A stretch of DNA of 7,815 bases from Synechococcales cyanobacterium PMM_0002 (GCA_949127925.1 CASBQX010000207.1:1-7815); one strand, 5' to 3'; positions 1-6,624 are shown, numbered from the stretch's first letter. Made by a program: numbers and translations. Notes: generated by a model from the letters alone, not told the origin.

Positions 1-171
1 ATTGACTAGGGCTTGCTCTTCATAACTCAACAGTGTTTTAGACAAAACGACTGCCATCAGGGAGTGCTGCACTACTCGCGTAATTCTCCGGGTTTCAAAA
101 ATTTGTTCAACGACTTGATGCAGGCTGGCCGCACAGAAACCAGTGGATGGGAGGTCTAGTTGGGCGTTCAT
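1..171 (-). CDS. Short conserved-looking cyanobacterial protein, function unknown (3' end cut by window edge)
   Basis: Reading the minus strand from an ATG at 171-169 gives 57 open codons to base 1 without a stop, so the gene continues past the left edge. The visible protein starts MNAQLDLPSTGFCAASLHQV and contains a helical-looking stretch with IFETRRITRVVQ (about residues 24-35) and LLSYEEQALVN (about residues 47-57). This resembles, from memory, a family of very short cyanobacterial proteins with the pattern 'IF-TR-ITR-DQ ... LS-EEQ-LINRVFD'; their function is not known to me. There is no signal peptide, membrane segment or metal motif. The ATG at 171 is the only ATG start, because the frame stays open upstream only to a stop near 258 and contains no other start. 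No clear Shine-Dalgarno sequence precedes it. It is transcribed divergently from the histidine kinase at 571. Coding status is likely; function is unassigned. Confidence 0.6.
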   Translation of the reverse strand, partial: MNAQLDLPSTGFCAASLHQVVEQIFETRRITRVVQHSLMAVVLSKTLLSYEEQALVN

Positions 172-302
172 AAATAATGGGGGAACATCGATAACTACAC
201 TATGCGCCGATTTGCCGATTTGCTTCGTGATGGAGTCCCCCTTAAGACTGTGATTGTTTTACCGCCCCGGTGTGATGCAGAAAGGAGAAGACAGTGATTT
301 AA

Positions 303-318
303 ACATTGTTTACAATGT
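303..318. promoter_or_regulatory. Perfect inverted repeat, operator-like, overlapping a possible -10 box
   Basis: ACATTGT (303-309) and ACAATGT (312-318) are exact reverse complements separated by TT, giving a 16-bp dyad in noncoding DNA. Inside it TACAAT (311-316) matches the -10 consensus at five of six bases on the plus strand. The matching -35 position (288-293, AAGACA) is weak. A protein bound to this dyad would occlude such a promoter. The bound regulator is unknown and the promoter is an inference. Confidence 0.4.
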
Positions 319-331
319 GATATGAGTCACC
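316..331. promoter_or_regulatory. CRP-like binding box, TGTGA-N6-TCAC
   Basis: The sequence TGTGATATGAGTCACC matches the CRP half-site arrangement TGTGA-N6-TCACA at nine of ten conserved positions; only the last A is C. Cyanobacterial cAMP receptor proteins (Sycrp1-type) are known to use essentially this consensus. It shares three bases with the neighbouring 303-318 dyad and lies about 240 bases upstream of the kinase start and about 145 bases upstream of the divergent short gene. Which gene it would control cannot be decided from sequence. Confidence 0.4.
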
Positions 332-570
332 TGGTTGGATGCAGGGAGTGGGCAAAGCTCCATTCAGCTTCATCTAAACTACATCGACTCCGGGTGCATC
401 ATGATTGTTTGTAAACTGATTGGGCTGACAACTCCGGGAAAACACTGTGCCAGTTGTGAAGTACAGATGAAATACAGGCGCACCCAGCTCCAGGGTAGCT
501 ATGTATTTTTTCTAGGTGGCTTCTGGCCTAGCGGCAGTGATCCTGACCCAGTGTGTAGGTTTACCGATTA

Positions 571-2712
571 ATGCGTGGTTTTACACTCTTTTACCCTGTG
601 CTCCCTTTGTTCCGGCATCGTACGTGGCTCACGCATACGCTTAAATACACCGCATCGCAGACGGCTTTGCTGCGTCGAATTATCGATCGCATCCGCAACT
701 CTTTAGAACTCCAGGTGGTGTTGCAAACGGCGGTCGATGAGGTCGCAGGGGTGGTGCGCACCGATCGCTGTGCCTTCCTGTGGTATTTCCAGGACAGTCA
801 GCGGGTTCAGGTGGTCTGCGAACATGTTGGTGGCGATCGCCCTGCTTGGGTGGGAAACTTTTCGCTATCTCAGTTGGGCAGCTTGGCTCCGTTAATTCGT
901 CAAGGTGAGCTGGTGGTGACGACGGGTCGAACCGCCAAACATCACGGGATCAGACAGCTGGTGGATGGTTTAACCAATGAGTTAATCAATGGGTTGACTG
1001 GTCGATTTTTCTCATCTAGCGCCTTCAGCGATCAGCCATTGAACCAAGACGTTGGCGCTCTGTTTAGCCAGCAGGCGATGCTGCTGGTGCCTGTGAGTGG
1101 GCGTGAAGGGTCAACCGGGTTCATTGTTTGCCTATCCGAGCAGCGCCAGCTCTGGTCAGCAGCAGAGGTAGATCTGATGCAGGCGATCGCCCAGCAGCTA
1201 GAAATTGCGGTGCGGCAGGCGCAGCTGTATGAACGCACCCAAAAGCAGGCTCAGCGCGAACGCGTCGTCAATCAAATTACAGCTCAAACGCGCCAGAGCC
1301 TAGATCTACAGACTATTTTACAGCAGGCGATCGCTCAACTGCTAGATGCTCTAAACGTCGATCGTTGTTTAGTCCATCTAGTCGAAAATTCCAATCATCC
1401 AAACGCAGCTTTAGACGCGGATGGTTTGGATCAGGAGCGGGCACGCTTTCGCCGCAAGCACCTGTTTGAGGTGTATCGCCCGCCCTTGTCAAAATCCATC
1501 GACGACTTCGATCCCGATGGCCCCATGACCCGCTGGGTGATTCAAACCCGTCAGCAGGTTGTGATTCCTGATGTGAACCAAGATGCGCGCATTGGACCAG
1601 ACAATAGCGAATATCAAACTGCCCAAATTAAGTCCTCCCTGGTGGTACCCGTGCAGACCAGTGGTAGCCTTCAGGCTATTCTCTACCTCAACCAATGCAC
1701 GCACATTCGTCACTGGACGCGCGACGATCAAAAGCTGGCACAGGCGGTTGCCGACCAGCTAGCAATTTCGATTCAGCAGGGGCATTTGTATGCCCAAAGC
1801 CGCCAACAGGCTCAAGAAAGCGCCGCCCAAGCTAAGCAGCTAGCAGAGACCCTGCAAGCGCTTCAGCAAACCCAAGCGCAGCTGATCCAGAGCGAGAAAA
1901 TGTCTAGTTTGGGTCAAATGGTGGCGGGGATTGCCCACGAAATCAACAATCCCATTACCTTTATCTATGGCAACATTCCCTATATAGAGAGCCACCTGAA
2001 CGATGCGCTGCGGCTAATTACGGCCTACCAAACTCACTATCCTCAGGCCACCGACTCGCTGCAAGGCTTGATTGAAGAAGTTGAGCCAGACTTTTTGATT
2101 CAAGATGTGCCCCGCATTCTCATGTCAATGCGCTCAGGCGCGGGCAGAATTCGAGAAATTGTGGCGTCTTTACGCAGCTTCTCTCGGCTCGATGAGGCTC
2201 ATTGTAAGGTCGTCAATCTGCATGACGGCTTAGAGAGCACGCTATCAATTCTCAAAACTCAAATCCCAGCCGATGTGCAACTCTGCCGCCAGTACGGCCA
2301 GCTACCGCCCATAGAGTGTTTCCCTAGCTTGCTGAATCAGGTCTTTTTACACCTGTTAAAAAATGCCTTAGATGCCCTAGAGCTGCCGCAATCCACACCC
2401 AAAACAATCACCATTACGACTGAGGCTAGTTTGGGCGATCGCCCTACCCAGTCATGGGTCACCGTTACCATTACCGACAATGGCGGTGGGATTGACGCCG
2501 CAATTCAGCCGAAGATTTTTGACCCGTTTTTTACCACCAAAGAAATCGGTCAGGGCTGCGGCTTAGGGTTAGCGATTAGCTATCAAGCGGTGGTTCATCA
2601 ACATCGAGGCTCCCTATCCTGCCATTCTACGGTAGGCCAAGGCTCTATCTTTACCGTGAAAATTCCAGTTGGCCAGCCCTATCTAATAGGTAGTCGCAAT
2701 CAATCCCGGTAG
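571..2712 (+). CDS. Soluble two-GAF sensor histidine kinase
   Basis: This is a two-component sensor kinase that should autophosphorylate on histidine and pass the phosphate to an unidentified response regulator. Domain order in 713 residues: a short N-terminal segment (1-30), GAF1 (about 40-215), GAF2 (about 240-400), a glutamine/alanine-rich coiled coil (about 405-442), HisKA with the H-box AHEINNP (phospho-accepting His456), then HATPase_c with N-box Asn598, the D-N-G-G-G motif at 636-640, the F-box FDPFFTTK (650-657) and the G2 box GQGCGLGLA (660-668). All catalytic boxes are intact. No transmembrane helix, PAS or receiver domain is seen, so it is probably cytoplasmic. GAF2 lacks an obvious bilin-binding Cys-His or Cys-Phe pair, so a small-ligand or redox input is as likely as light. 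The start at 571 is the first in frame; GTG at 598 is an alternative, because the first 25 or so residues look unlike the family and the ribosome binding site is weak. Confidence 0.93.
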   Translation: MRGFTLFYPVLPLFRHRTWLTHTLKYTASQTALLRRIIDRIRNSLELQVVLQTAVDEVAGVVRTDRCAFLWYFQDSQRVQVVCEHVGGDRPAWVGNFSLSQLGSLAPLIRQGELVVTTGRTAKHHGIRQLVDGLTNELINGLTGRFFSSSAFSDQPLNQDVGALFSQQAMLLVPVSGREGSTGFIVCLSEQRQLWSAAEVDLMQAIAQQLEIAVRQAQLYERTQKQAQRERVVNQITAQTRQSLDLQTILQQAIAQLLDALNVDRCLVHLVENSNHPNAALDADGLDQERARFRRKHLFEVYRPPLSKSIDDFDPDGPMTRWVIQTRQQVVIPDVNQDARIGPDNSEYQTAQIKSSLVVPVQTSGSLQAILYLNQCTHIRHWTRDDQKLAQAVADQLAISIQQGHLYAQSRQQAQESAAQAKQLAETLQALQQTQAQLIQSEKMSSLGQMVAGIAHEINNPITFIYGNIPYIESHLNDALRLITAYQTHYPQATDSLQGLIEEVEPDFLIQDVPRILMSMRSGAGRIREIVASLRSFSRLDEAHCKVVNLHDGLESTLSILKTQIPADVQLCRQYGQLPPIECFPSLLNQVFLHLLKNALDALELPQSTPKTITITTEASLGDRPTQSWVTVTITDNGGGIDAAIQPKIFDPFFTTKEIGQGCGLGLAISYQAVVHQHRGSLSCHSTVGQGSIFTVKIPVGQPYLIGSRNQSR

Positions 2713-2773
2713 CTAACCCGACACGACTCTTACGGCCAGTCTGGAGGCTGAGGGTATTGTACACAACCCTCTC

Positions 2774-2822
2774 TAGCTACCCCAGCTTGTCATGGCCGTA
2801 GGTCTGGGGTAGCTAAATTTTT
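2774..2822 (+). terminator. Intrinsic terminator-like hairpin after the kinase gene
   Basis: TAGCTACCCCAG (2774-2785) and CTGGGGTAGCTA (2804-2815) form a perfect 12-bp stem around an 18-base loop. The stem is followed by AA and a run of five T (2818-2822). It starts about 60 bases downstream of the kinase stop codon, as expected for a rho-independent terminator on the plus strand. The loop is longer than is usual for such terminators. Confidence 0.6.
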
Positions 2823-2856
2823 GGGTTTTCCTCCCCATCGTTACCAGGAAAACCCA
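2822..2856. terminator. Second inverted repeat in the convergent intergenic region, possible terminator
   Basis: TGGGTTTTCCT (2822-2832) and AGGAAAACCCA (2846-2856) are perfect 11-bp reverse complements around a 13-base loop. It sits about 50 bases beyond the stop codon of the minus-strand DUF4383 gene, so it is placed to end that transcript. On the minus strand the stem is followed only by AAAA and a weak T-stretch, so it is a poor match to the classical U-tract terminator. Together with the 2774-2822 hairpin it makes a two-sided stop region between convergent genes. Confidence 0.4.
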
Positions 2857-2907
2857 GCTGATTCATACCTTTCGTTCAACCGATGCGATTTCCGCACCCA
2901 GTCTACC

Positions 2908-3348
2908 TTACTGAGGATTATTGCCGGACAATTCCAAAATCCCTGGCGACGCAATGAAGCCAAAGTAAAAGGCGACAGCAGCACTTAAACCGTGCAGTAA
3001 AACATCACTTCCGAAAATAGGGACGGTACCGAAGAATGTGTTGGCGAAAGGAATAAGTCCTAGCACAGCAAACAGTCCATAGAAAACCGTAATTGCTCGA
3101 CTATAGGTGCGGGTGCTATCTAGTGAGACGGACGCCACGATCCCTAACAACCCTACAACAATGCGAATAAAAGCGTGAATTCCATTAGTAGGAATACTTC
3201 CCAAGATGTAACCGTATCCCATGCCGTAAGCGTCACTTACAGCGGAAGTAGCTTCGGTGTAGTCCACAAGACCTGGAATGAGTCCCATAATTCCAAGCAC
3301 GAGAAAAATGATCCCAGAAATTAAAGCAAAGTACTGACCTGCCTTCAT
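2908..3348 (-). CDS. Small four-helix membrane protein, DUF4383-like
   Basis: The 146-residue protein is strongly hydrophobic, with four predicted membrane helices at about residues 5-28 (YFALISGIIFLVLGIMGLIP), 57-78, 85-105 and 115-135. The overall pattern (GxIPGLV after helix 1, a GYGYxLG segment, a histidine at the start of helix 2, 'RTYSRAITVFYGLFAVLGLIP', 'FGTVPIFGSDVLLH') matches, from memory, cyanobacterial proteins of the uncharacterised DUF4383 family. Function is unknown; these are often small stress-linked or hypothetical membrane proteins. The start is well supported: AAGGAG lies at 3360-3355, six bases before the ATG, the strongest Shine-Dalgarno sequence in the window. It follows narB on the same strand with a 160-base gap, so it may have its own promoter rather than belong to the nitrate operon. 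No link to nitrate metabolism is visible in the protein itself. Confidence 0.85.
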   Translation of the reverse strand: MKAGQYFALISGIIFLVLGIMGLIPGLVDYTEATSAVSDAYGMGYGYILGSIPTNGIHAFIRIVVGLLGIVASVSLDSTRTYSRAITVFYGLFAVLGLIPFANTFFGTVPIFGSDVLLHGLSAAVAFYFGFIASPGILELSGNNPQ

Positions 3349-3368
3349 AACAAACTCCTTCGTATTTG

Positions 3369-3410
3369 ACTAATTAGTGTTCAAAACCTAGAGCAGACAT
3401 ACCTTAGGTT
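3369..3410. promoter_or_regulatory. Small dyads upstream of the DUF4383 gene
   Basis: Just upstream of the strong ribosome binding site are a 10-bp perfect palindrome ACTAATTAGT (3369-3378) and a 6-bp inverted repeat AACCTA/TAGGTT (3385-3390 and 3405-3410). They are in the leader or promoter region of the minus-strand membrane-protein gene. No clear -35/-10 pair could be fixed here, so an operator role is only a possibility. Confidence 0.25.
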
Positions 3411-3508
3411 AATTGTTTAAACTTCTTAACGCTTCTTCTTATGGGGAGAGATGGCTGCTACATCTTTGGACAGACTTAAGCTTGAGAGCTTTTTGCATTA
3501 GTTTGGAT

Positions 3509-5680
3509 TTATACGGGCAGCGTATTCTCTGTTCTAATTGCCGGGGAGAAAGCGATCGCCTCTCCTATTCTCACTGGAACCAGCATCACCGAACAGGCTT
3601 TCAATTCGGGCTGTTTGGAATCGGGGCAGGCTGCCGGATGCGTGAGGGCGTTGGCTTCGGCATGGTCTGCCCAGAGTGCGCCCCAGTGCATCGGCACAAA
3701 TACGGTACCAGGGGCGATCGCCCGCGTTACTTTGGCGGGAAATTGGGCTGACCCTCGACGCGACTGCACCGCTACTAAGTCACCCTCTGCAATAGCCAAC
3801 TGCTCAGCATCGCGGGGATGGATTTCGATAAACGGATGGGGGTGCATCTGGCGGATTTTGTCGGTGCGTCCGGTGCGGGTTTGGGTATGCCAGTGGCCGT
3901 AGAGCCTGCCCGTGGTGAGGATAAAGGGGAACTGCTGGTCGGGCGGTTCGGCGAGGCCACGGGAGTGATAGGCGCTGAAACGGGCACGCCCATCGGGGGT
4001 ATGGAATTTGAGGTCGGTGTAGAGCCGTTTCGCCTGACGGTTGGCCGTTTCGCCCAACGGTAGCGGCCATTGCAGCGGGCCTGCGGTATGCAGACGCTCG
4101 TGGCTGATGCCCGTCATATCGCAGGGGCGATCGCGCGTCAGTTTCACAAATTCGGCGTGGATTTCAGCGCTGGTCTGGAACGGAAACTGGGTTGCGAATC
4201 CCAATCGCCGCCCCACTTCGGCAAAAATTGCCCAGTCTTCTCGCGCTTCACCGGGAGCCACCTGAAAGGCTGAGGCCAGGGTAACGCAGCGTTCTGAGTT
4301 GGTCATGGTGCCGCTTTTTTCGCTCCATTGGGTGGCGGGCAGCAGCAGGTGGGCGTATTCCGTGGTTTCGGTAGGGTGATAGGCTTCTTGGTAGATGGTG
4401 AAGGGCGATCGCCTGAGTGCTGCCTTCGTTCGTTCCAGATCGGGCAGGCTGACGGCGGGGTTGGTGGCGGCAATCCAGAATAGCCCTACCTCGTCGTTTT
4501 CCAAGCCAACAATCATCTCCCACACGCTGCGACCGGGCTGGGGTGCAATCCGTCCGGCGGGTAATTGCCAAGCGGTTTCGACGTCGGCGCGGTGCTGTGG
4601 GCTGGTGACGGAGCGATAGCCGGGGAGTAAATGTGACAGCCCGCCGGCTTCCCGTCCACCCATGGCGTTGGGCTGCCCGGTGAGGGAAAATGGCCCCGCA
4701 CCCGCTTTACCAATTTGCCCCGTCAGCAGGTGCAGGTTAATCAGGCTGCGGACTTTGGCGGTGCCTTCGCTCGACTGGTTCATCCCCATCGACCACAGCG
4801 ACAGCACCCGCGCCGATTCGCCCCAATAGCGCGCCGCTGTTTCTAATGCCTCTACCGGGATGCCGCAGCGCTCGGCCACGACGGATGGTGGGTAGTGCTG
4901 CACCACTGCGGCAAAGTCGGCGAAGCCTGTGGTGTGTTGCGCCACGAAGTCTGGCGCGTCATGCCCCGACTGGATTAATAAGTAGGCGATGCCGTTGAGC
5001 AGGTCAATGTCGGTGCCGGGGCGAATGGCGAGGTGCAGGTCGGCGGCGGCAGCGGTGGGCGTGGTGCGCGGATCGACCACAATCAGCCGCACATGGGGCG
5101 TTTTTTTGTGATATTTGCGCAGACGGTTGAAGACGATCGGGTGGCACTCGGCGGTGTTGCTGCCAATAATAAAGGCACAGTCGGTGGTTTCCAAATCGTC
5201 GTAGCAGCAGGGCGGGCCGTCTGCGCCCAAGCTCTGGATGTAGCCAGATACGGCAGACGACATGCACAGCCGCGAGTTGGCATCAAAGTTGTTGGTGCCC
5301 AGGCAGCCTTTCATCAGTTTCTGGGCGGTGTAGTAGTCTTCGGTGACAAACTGCCCCGACCCGTACATACAGATTGCATCGGCTCCCTGGGTTTGAATCA
5401 CCGTTTGGATGCGATCGCAAATTTTCTCGAAGGCTTCATCCCAGCTAATCCGCCGAAACGGTTGCTCCAGCGTCTCCCGCCACATCGGGTACAGCAATCG
5501 ATCTTTGCCGATCGACTCTGCTACCGTGGCTCCCTTGACACACACCATGCCCAAACTAGACGGATGGTCGCGATCGCCCCGTACCTGCCACGGCGTTTTG
5601 CTAGCTGGCTCTCCTGGTATCACTTCCAATCCACAGCCCACCCCGCAGTAGGGACATAAAGTTTTAATCGGCTCGGACAT
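3509..5680 (-). CDS. narB: Ferredoxin-dependent assimilatory nitrate reductase NarB
   Basis: NarB is the cytoplasmic molybdenum enzyme that reduces nitrate to nitrite with electrons from reduced ferredoxin. At 723 residues it has the usual length of cyanobacterial NarB. The N-terminus has the [4Fe-4S] cysteine set CPYCGVGC (Cys9, Cys12, Cys16) plus Cys47 in GMVCVKG. Cys139 in the segment NSRLCMSSAV corresponds to the molybdenum-ligating cysteine of the NapA/Nas group. The body is a bis-MGD molybdopterin oxidoreductase domain (about 60-480), and the C-terminal dinucleotide-binding domain (about 590-705) begins at FPFILTTGRLYGHWHTQTRT and includes PELKAC near the end. No flavin or ferredoxin domain is fused, in line with direct use of ferredoxin. 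It lies 68 bases downstream of nrtD on the same strand, the standard last place in an nrtABCD-narB operon. The ATG at 5680 fits the family N-terminus; the leader before it is pyrimidine-rich and lacks a Shine-Dalgarno sequence. Confidence 0.97.
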   Translation of the reverse strand: MSEPIKTLCPYCGVGCGLEVIPGEPASKTPWQVRGDRDHPSSLGMVCVKGATVAESIGKDRLLYPMWRETLEQPFRRISWDEAFEKICDRIQTVIQTQGADAICMYGSGQFVTEDYYTAQKLMKGCLGTNNFDANSRLCMSSAVSGYIQSLGADGPPCCYDDLETTDCAFIIGSNTAECHPIVFNRLRKYHKKTPHVRLIVVDPRTTPTAAAADLHLAIRPGTDIDLLNGIAYLLIQSGHDAPDFVAQHTTGFADFAAVVQHYPPSVVAERCGIPVEALETAARYWGESARVLSLWSMGMNQSSEGTAKVRSLINLHLLTGQIGKAGAGPFSLTGQPNAMGGREAGGLSHLLPGYRSVTSPQHRADVETAWQLPAGRIAPQPGRSVWEMIVGLENDEVGLFWIAATNPAVSLPDLERTKAALRRSPFTIYQEAYHPTETTEYAHLLLPATQWSEKSGTMTNSERCVTLASAFQVAPGEAREDWAIFAEVGRRLGFATQFPFQTSAEIHAEFVKLTRDRPCDMTGISHERLHTAGPLQWPLPLGETANRQAKRLYTDLKFHTPDGRARFSAYHSRGLAEPPDQQFPFILTTGRLYGHWHTQTRTGRTDKIRQMHPHPFIEIHPRDAEQLAIAEGDLVAVQSRRGSAQFPAKVTRAIAPGTVFVPMHWGALWADHAEANALTHPAACPDSKQPELKACSVMLVPVRIGEAIAFSPAIRTENTLPV

Positions 5681-5721
5681 AGGGAAAGGATGGGGAATGG
5701 TTTAGAAGTCTGATCGGCTAC

Positions 5722-5755
5722 CCTGTAGGGGCGGTTCGCGAACCGCCCCTACAGG
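5722..5755. repeat. Perfect 34-bp palindrome, REP/MITE-like, between nrtD and narB
   Basis: Seventeen bases, CCTGTAGGGGCGGTTCG, are followed directly by their exact reverse complement, with the symmetry centre between 5738 and 5739. Sequences of this type (GTAGGGGCGG...CCGCCCCTAC with a TTCGCGAA centre) are, from general knowledge, dispersed in many copies in filamentous cyanobacterial genomes. The last sense codon (CTG) and stop codon (TAG, 5751-5749) of nrtD lie inside it. In the nrtD-narB transcript it would fold into a very stable GC-rich hairpin. It lacks a following U-tract on the minus strand, so it is more likely a mobile repeat or mRNA-stability element than a simple terminator. Confidence 0.85.
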
Positions 5756-6588
5756 TCGTCGTGGGCGTAGCGGTGATACAAAAAGTCGAGGGCTTGGTTG
5801 CGCAGTTCGTAGTAGCGCGGGTCTTCCATAACGCGATCGCGGCTGCGGGGGCGAGGGAAGGGCACGTCTAGGATTTCGCCAACTTTGGCCGCAGGGCCAT
5901 TGGTCATCATGACGACGCGATCGCTGAGCAGCAGGGCTTCGTCGATGTCGTGGGTGATCATCAGCACGGTGACGCGGTTGTCTGTCCAGATTTTGAGCAG
6001 TTCGTCTTGCAGCTCTTCGCGGGTGATTGGGTCGAGGGCACCAAAGGGTTCATCCAAAATCAGAATTTCGGGACGCATCGCCAGGGCGCGGGCAATGCAG
6101 ACCCGCTGCTTCATGCCGCCAGAAAGGGCGGCGGGGCGTTTGTCGGCAGCGTCCGATAGCCCTACCATGGCCAGATGGTCGCGGACGATCGCCTCTTTCT
6201 CTGCCTTCGGTTTTTTGCGCCAGATGGAGTTAATCCCTAGGTAAATGTTCTCGAAGGCGCTCATCCACGGCAGCAGTGAATAGTTTTGGAATACCACCAT
6301 CCGATCAGGGCCTGGTTTGGTGATGCGCTGCGATCGCAACCGCACTTCGCCCGTTGTCGGCGTCCGAAAGCCCGACACCATATCCAACAGCGTCGATTTC
6401 CCGCAGCCCGAATGCCCAATCACCGAGACGAACTCGCCTTCATTCACCGTTAGGTTAACGCCATCGAGCACGGTATAGGTGTCGCCATTGTCGGTGGGAT
6501 AGACCTTCGACAGGTTGTCAATCACTAGAAACGCATCGGTCACGTCCGCAGGGCTGGGTTTAAGGTCGGTGCTGTCAAGGGTCTGCAT
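5749..6588 (-). CDS. nrtD: Nitrate/nitrite ABC importer ATPase subunit NrtD
   Basis: NrtD is one of two ATPases that power the NrtABCD nitrate/nitrite importer at the inner face of the cytoplasmic membrane. The 279 residues hold one complete ABC domain: Walker A GHSGCGKST (58-66, Lys64), Q-loop Gln101 in VVFQNYSLLPW, signature LSGGMKQR (155-162), Walker B ILILDEP (175-181) with the D-loop ALD (184-186), and switch His213 in MITHDIDEA. TKPGPDRMVVFQ and the C-terminal segment with PFPRPRSRDRVMEDPRYYEL are typical of the NrtC/NrtD/SsuB/TauB group. Unlike NrtC there is no substrate-binding-like extension, which marks it as NrtD. It starts 36 bases after the nrtC stop. The ATG at 6588 gives the family-like MQT start, although the upstream leader is C/T-rich with no Shine-Dalgarno sequence. 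Its stop codon falls inside the 34-bp palindrome, so the last residue (Leu) is encoded by the repeat. Confidence 0.95.
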   Translation of the reverse strand: MQTLDSTDLKPSPADVTDAFLVIDNLSKVYPTDNGDTYTVLDGVNLTVNEGEFVSVIGHSGCGKSTLLDMVSGFRTPTTGEVRLRSQRITKPGPDRMVVFQNYSLLPWMSAFENIYLGINSIWRKKPKAEKEAIVRDHLAMVGLSDAADKRPAALSGGMKQRVCIARALAMRPEILILDEPFGALDPITREELQDELLKIWTDNRVTVLMITHDIDEALLLSDRVVMMTNGPAAKVGEILDVPFPRPRSRDRVMEDPRYYELRNQALDFLYHRYAHDDL

Positions 6589-6624
6589 GGAGTTAGGGGG
6601 TAATGGAGAGGAGAGTGGATGAGG

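Larger units (their letters stand above)
172..570. other. Divergent intergenic region, about 400 bases
   Basis: This stretch separates the minus-strand short gene from the plus-strand kinase and holds no convincing gene. An open frame of 78 codons (335-571, plus strand) crosses it. Its translation is cysteine-rich and of low resemblance to anything I know, it has no good ribosome binding site, and I do not call it. The region carries two overlapping dyad symmetries at 303-331, listed separately, and a possible -10 box. It contains no HIP1 octamer, unlike most of the coding DNA in the window. A NtcA-type GTA-N8-TAC box was looked for and not found; the nearest candidate, at 461-475, has nine spacer bases. 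Confidence 0.7.

Noticed and set aside
461..475. NtcA-like box GTA...TAC upstream of the kinase
   Set aside because: The spacer is nine bases, while NtcA sites need eight (GTA-N8-TAC), and no -10 box lies at the usual distance of about 22 bases downstream.
335..571. 78-codon open frame on the plus strand as a gene
   Set aside because: No ribosome binding site, no recognisable family and an implausible composition. Kept only as a low-interest note because its stop overlaps the kinase start.
3478..3491. Small hairpin AAGCT-TGAG-AGCTT followed by T bases
   Set aside because: Only five base pairs, and its T-tail is on the plus strand, where no gene ends. It is not a convincing terminator for narB.
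5033..5659. 208-codon plus-strand open frame opposite narB
   Set aside because: It is antisense to the well-conserved N-terminal half of narB, including the iron-sulfur region. Long antisense frames are expected in GC-rich coding DNA.
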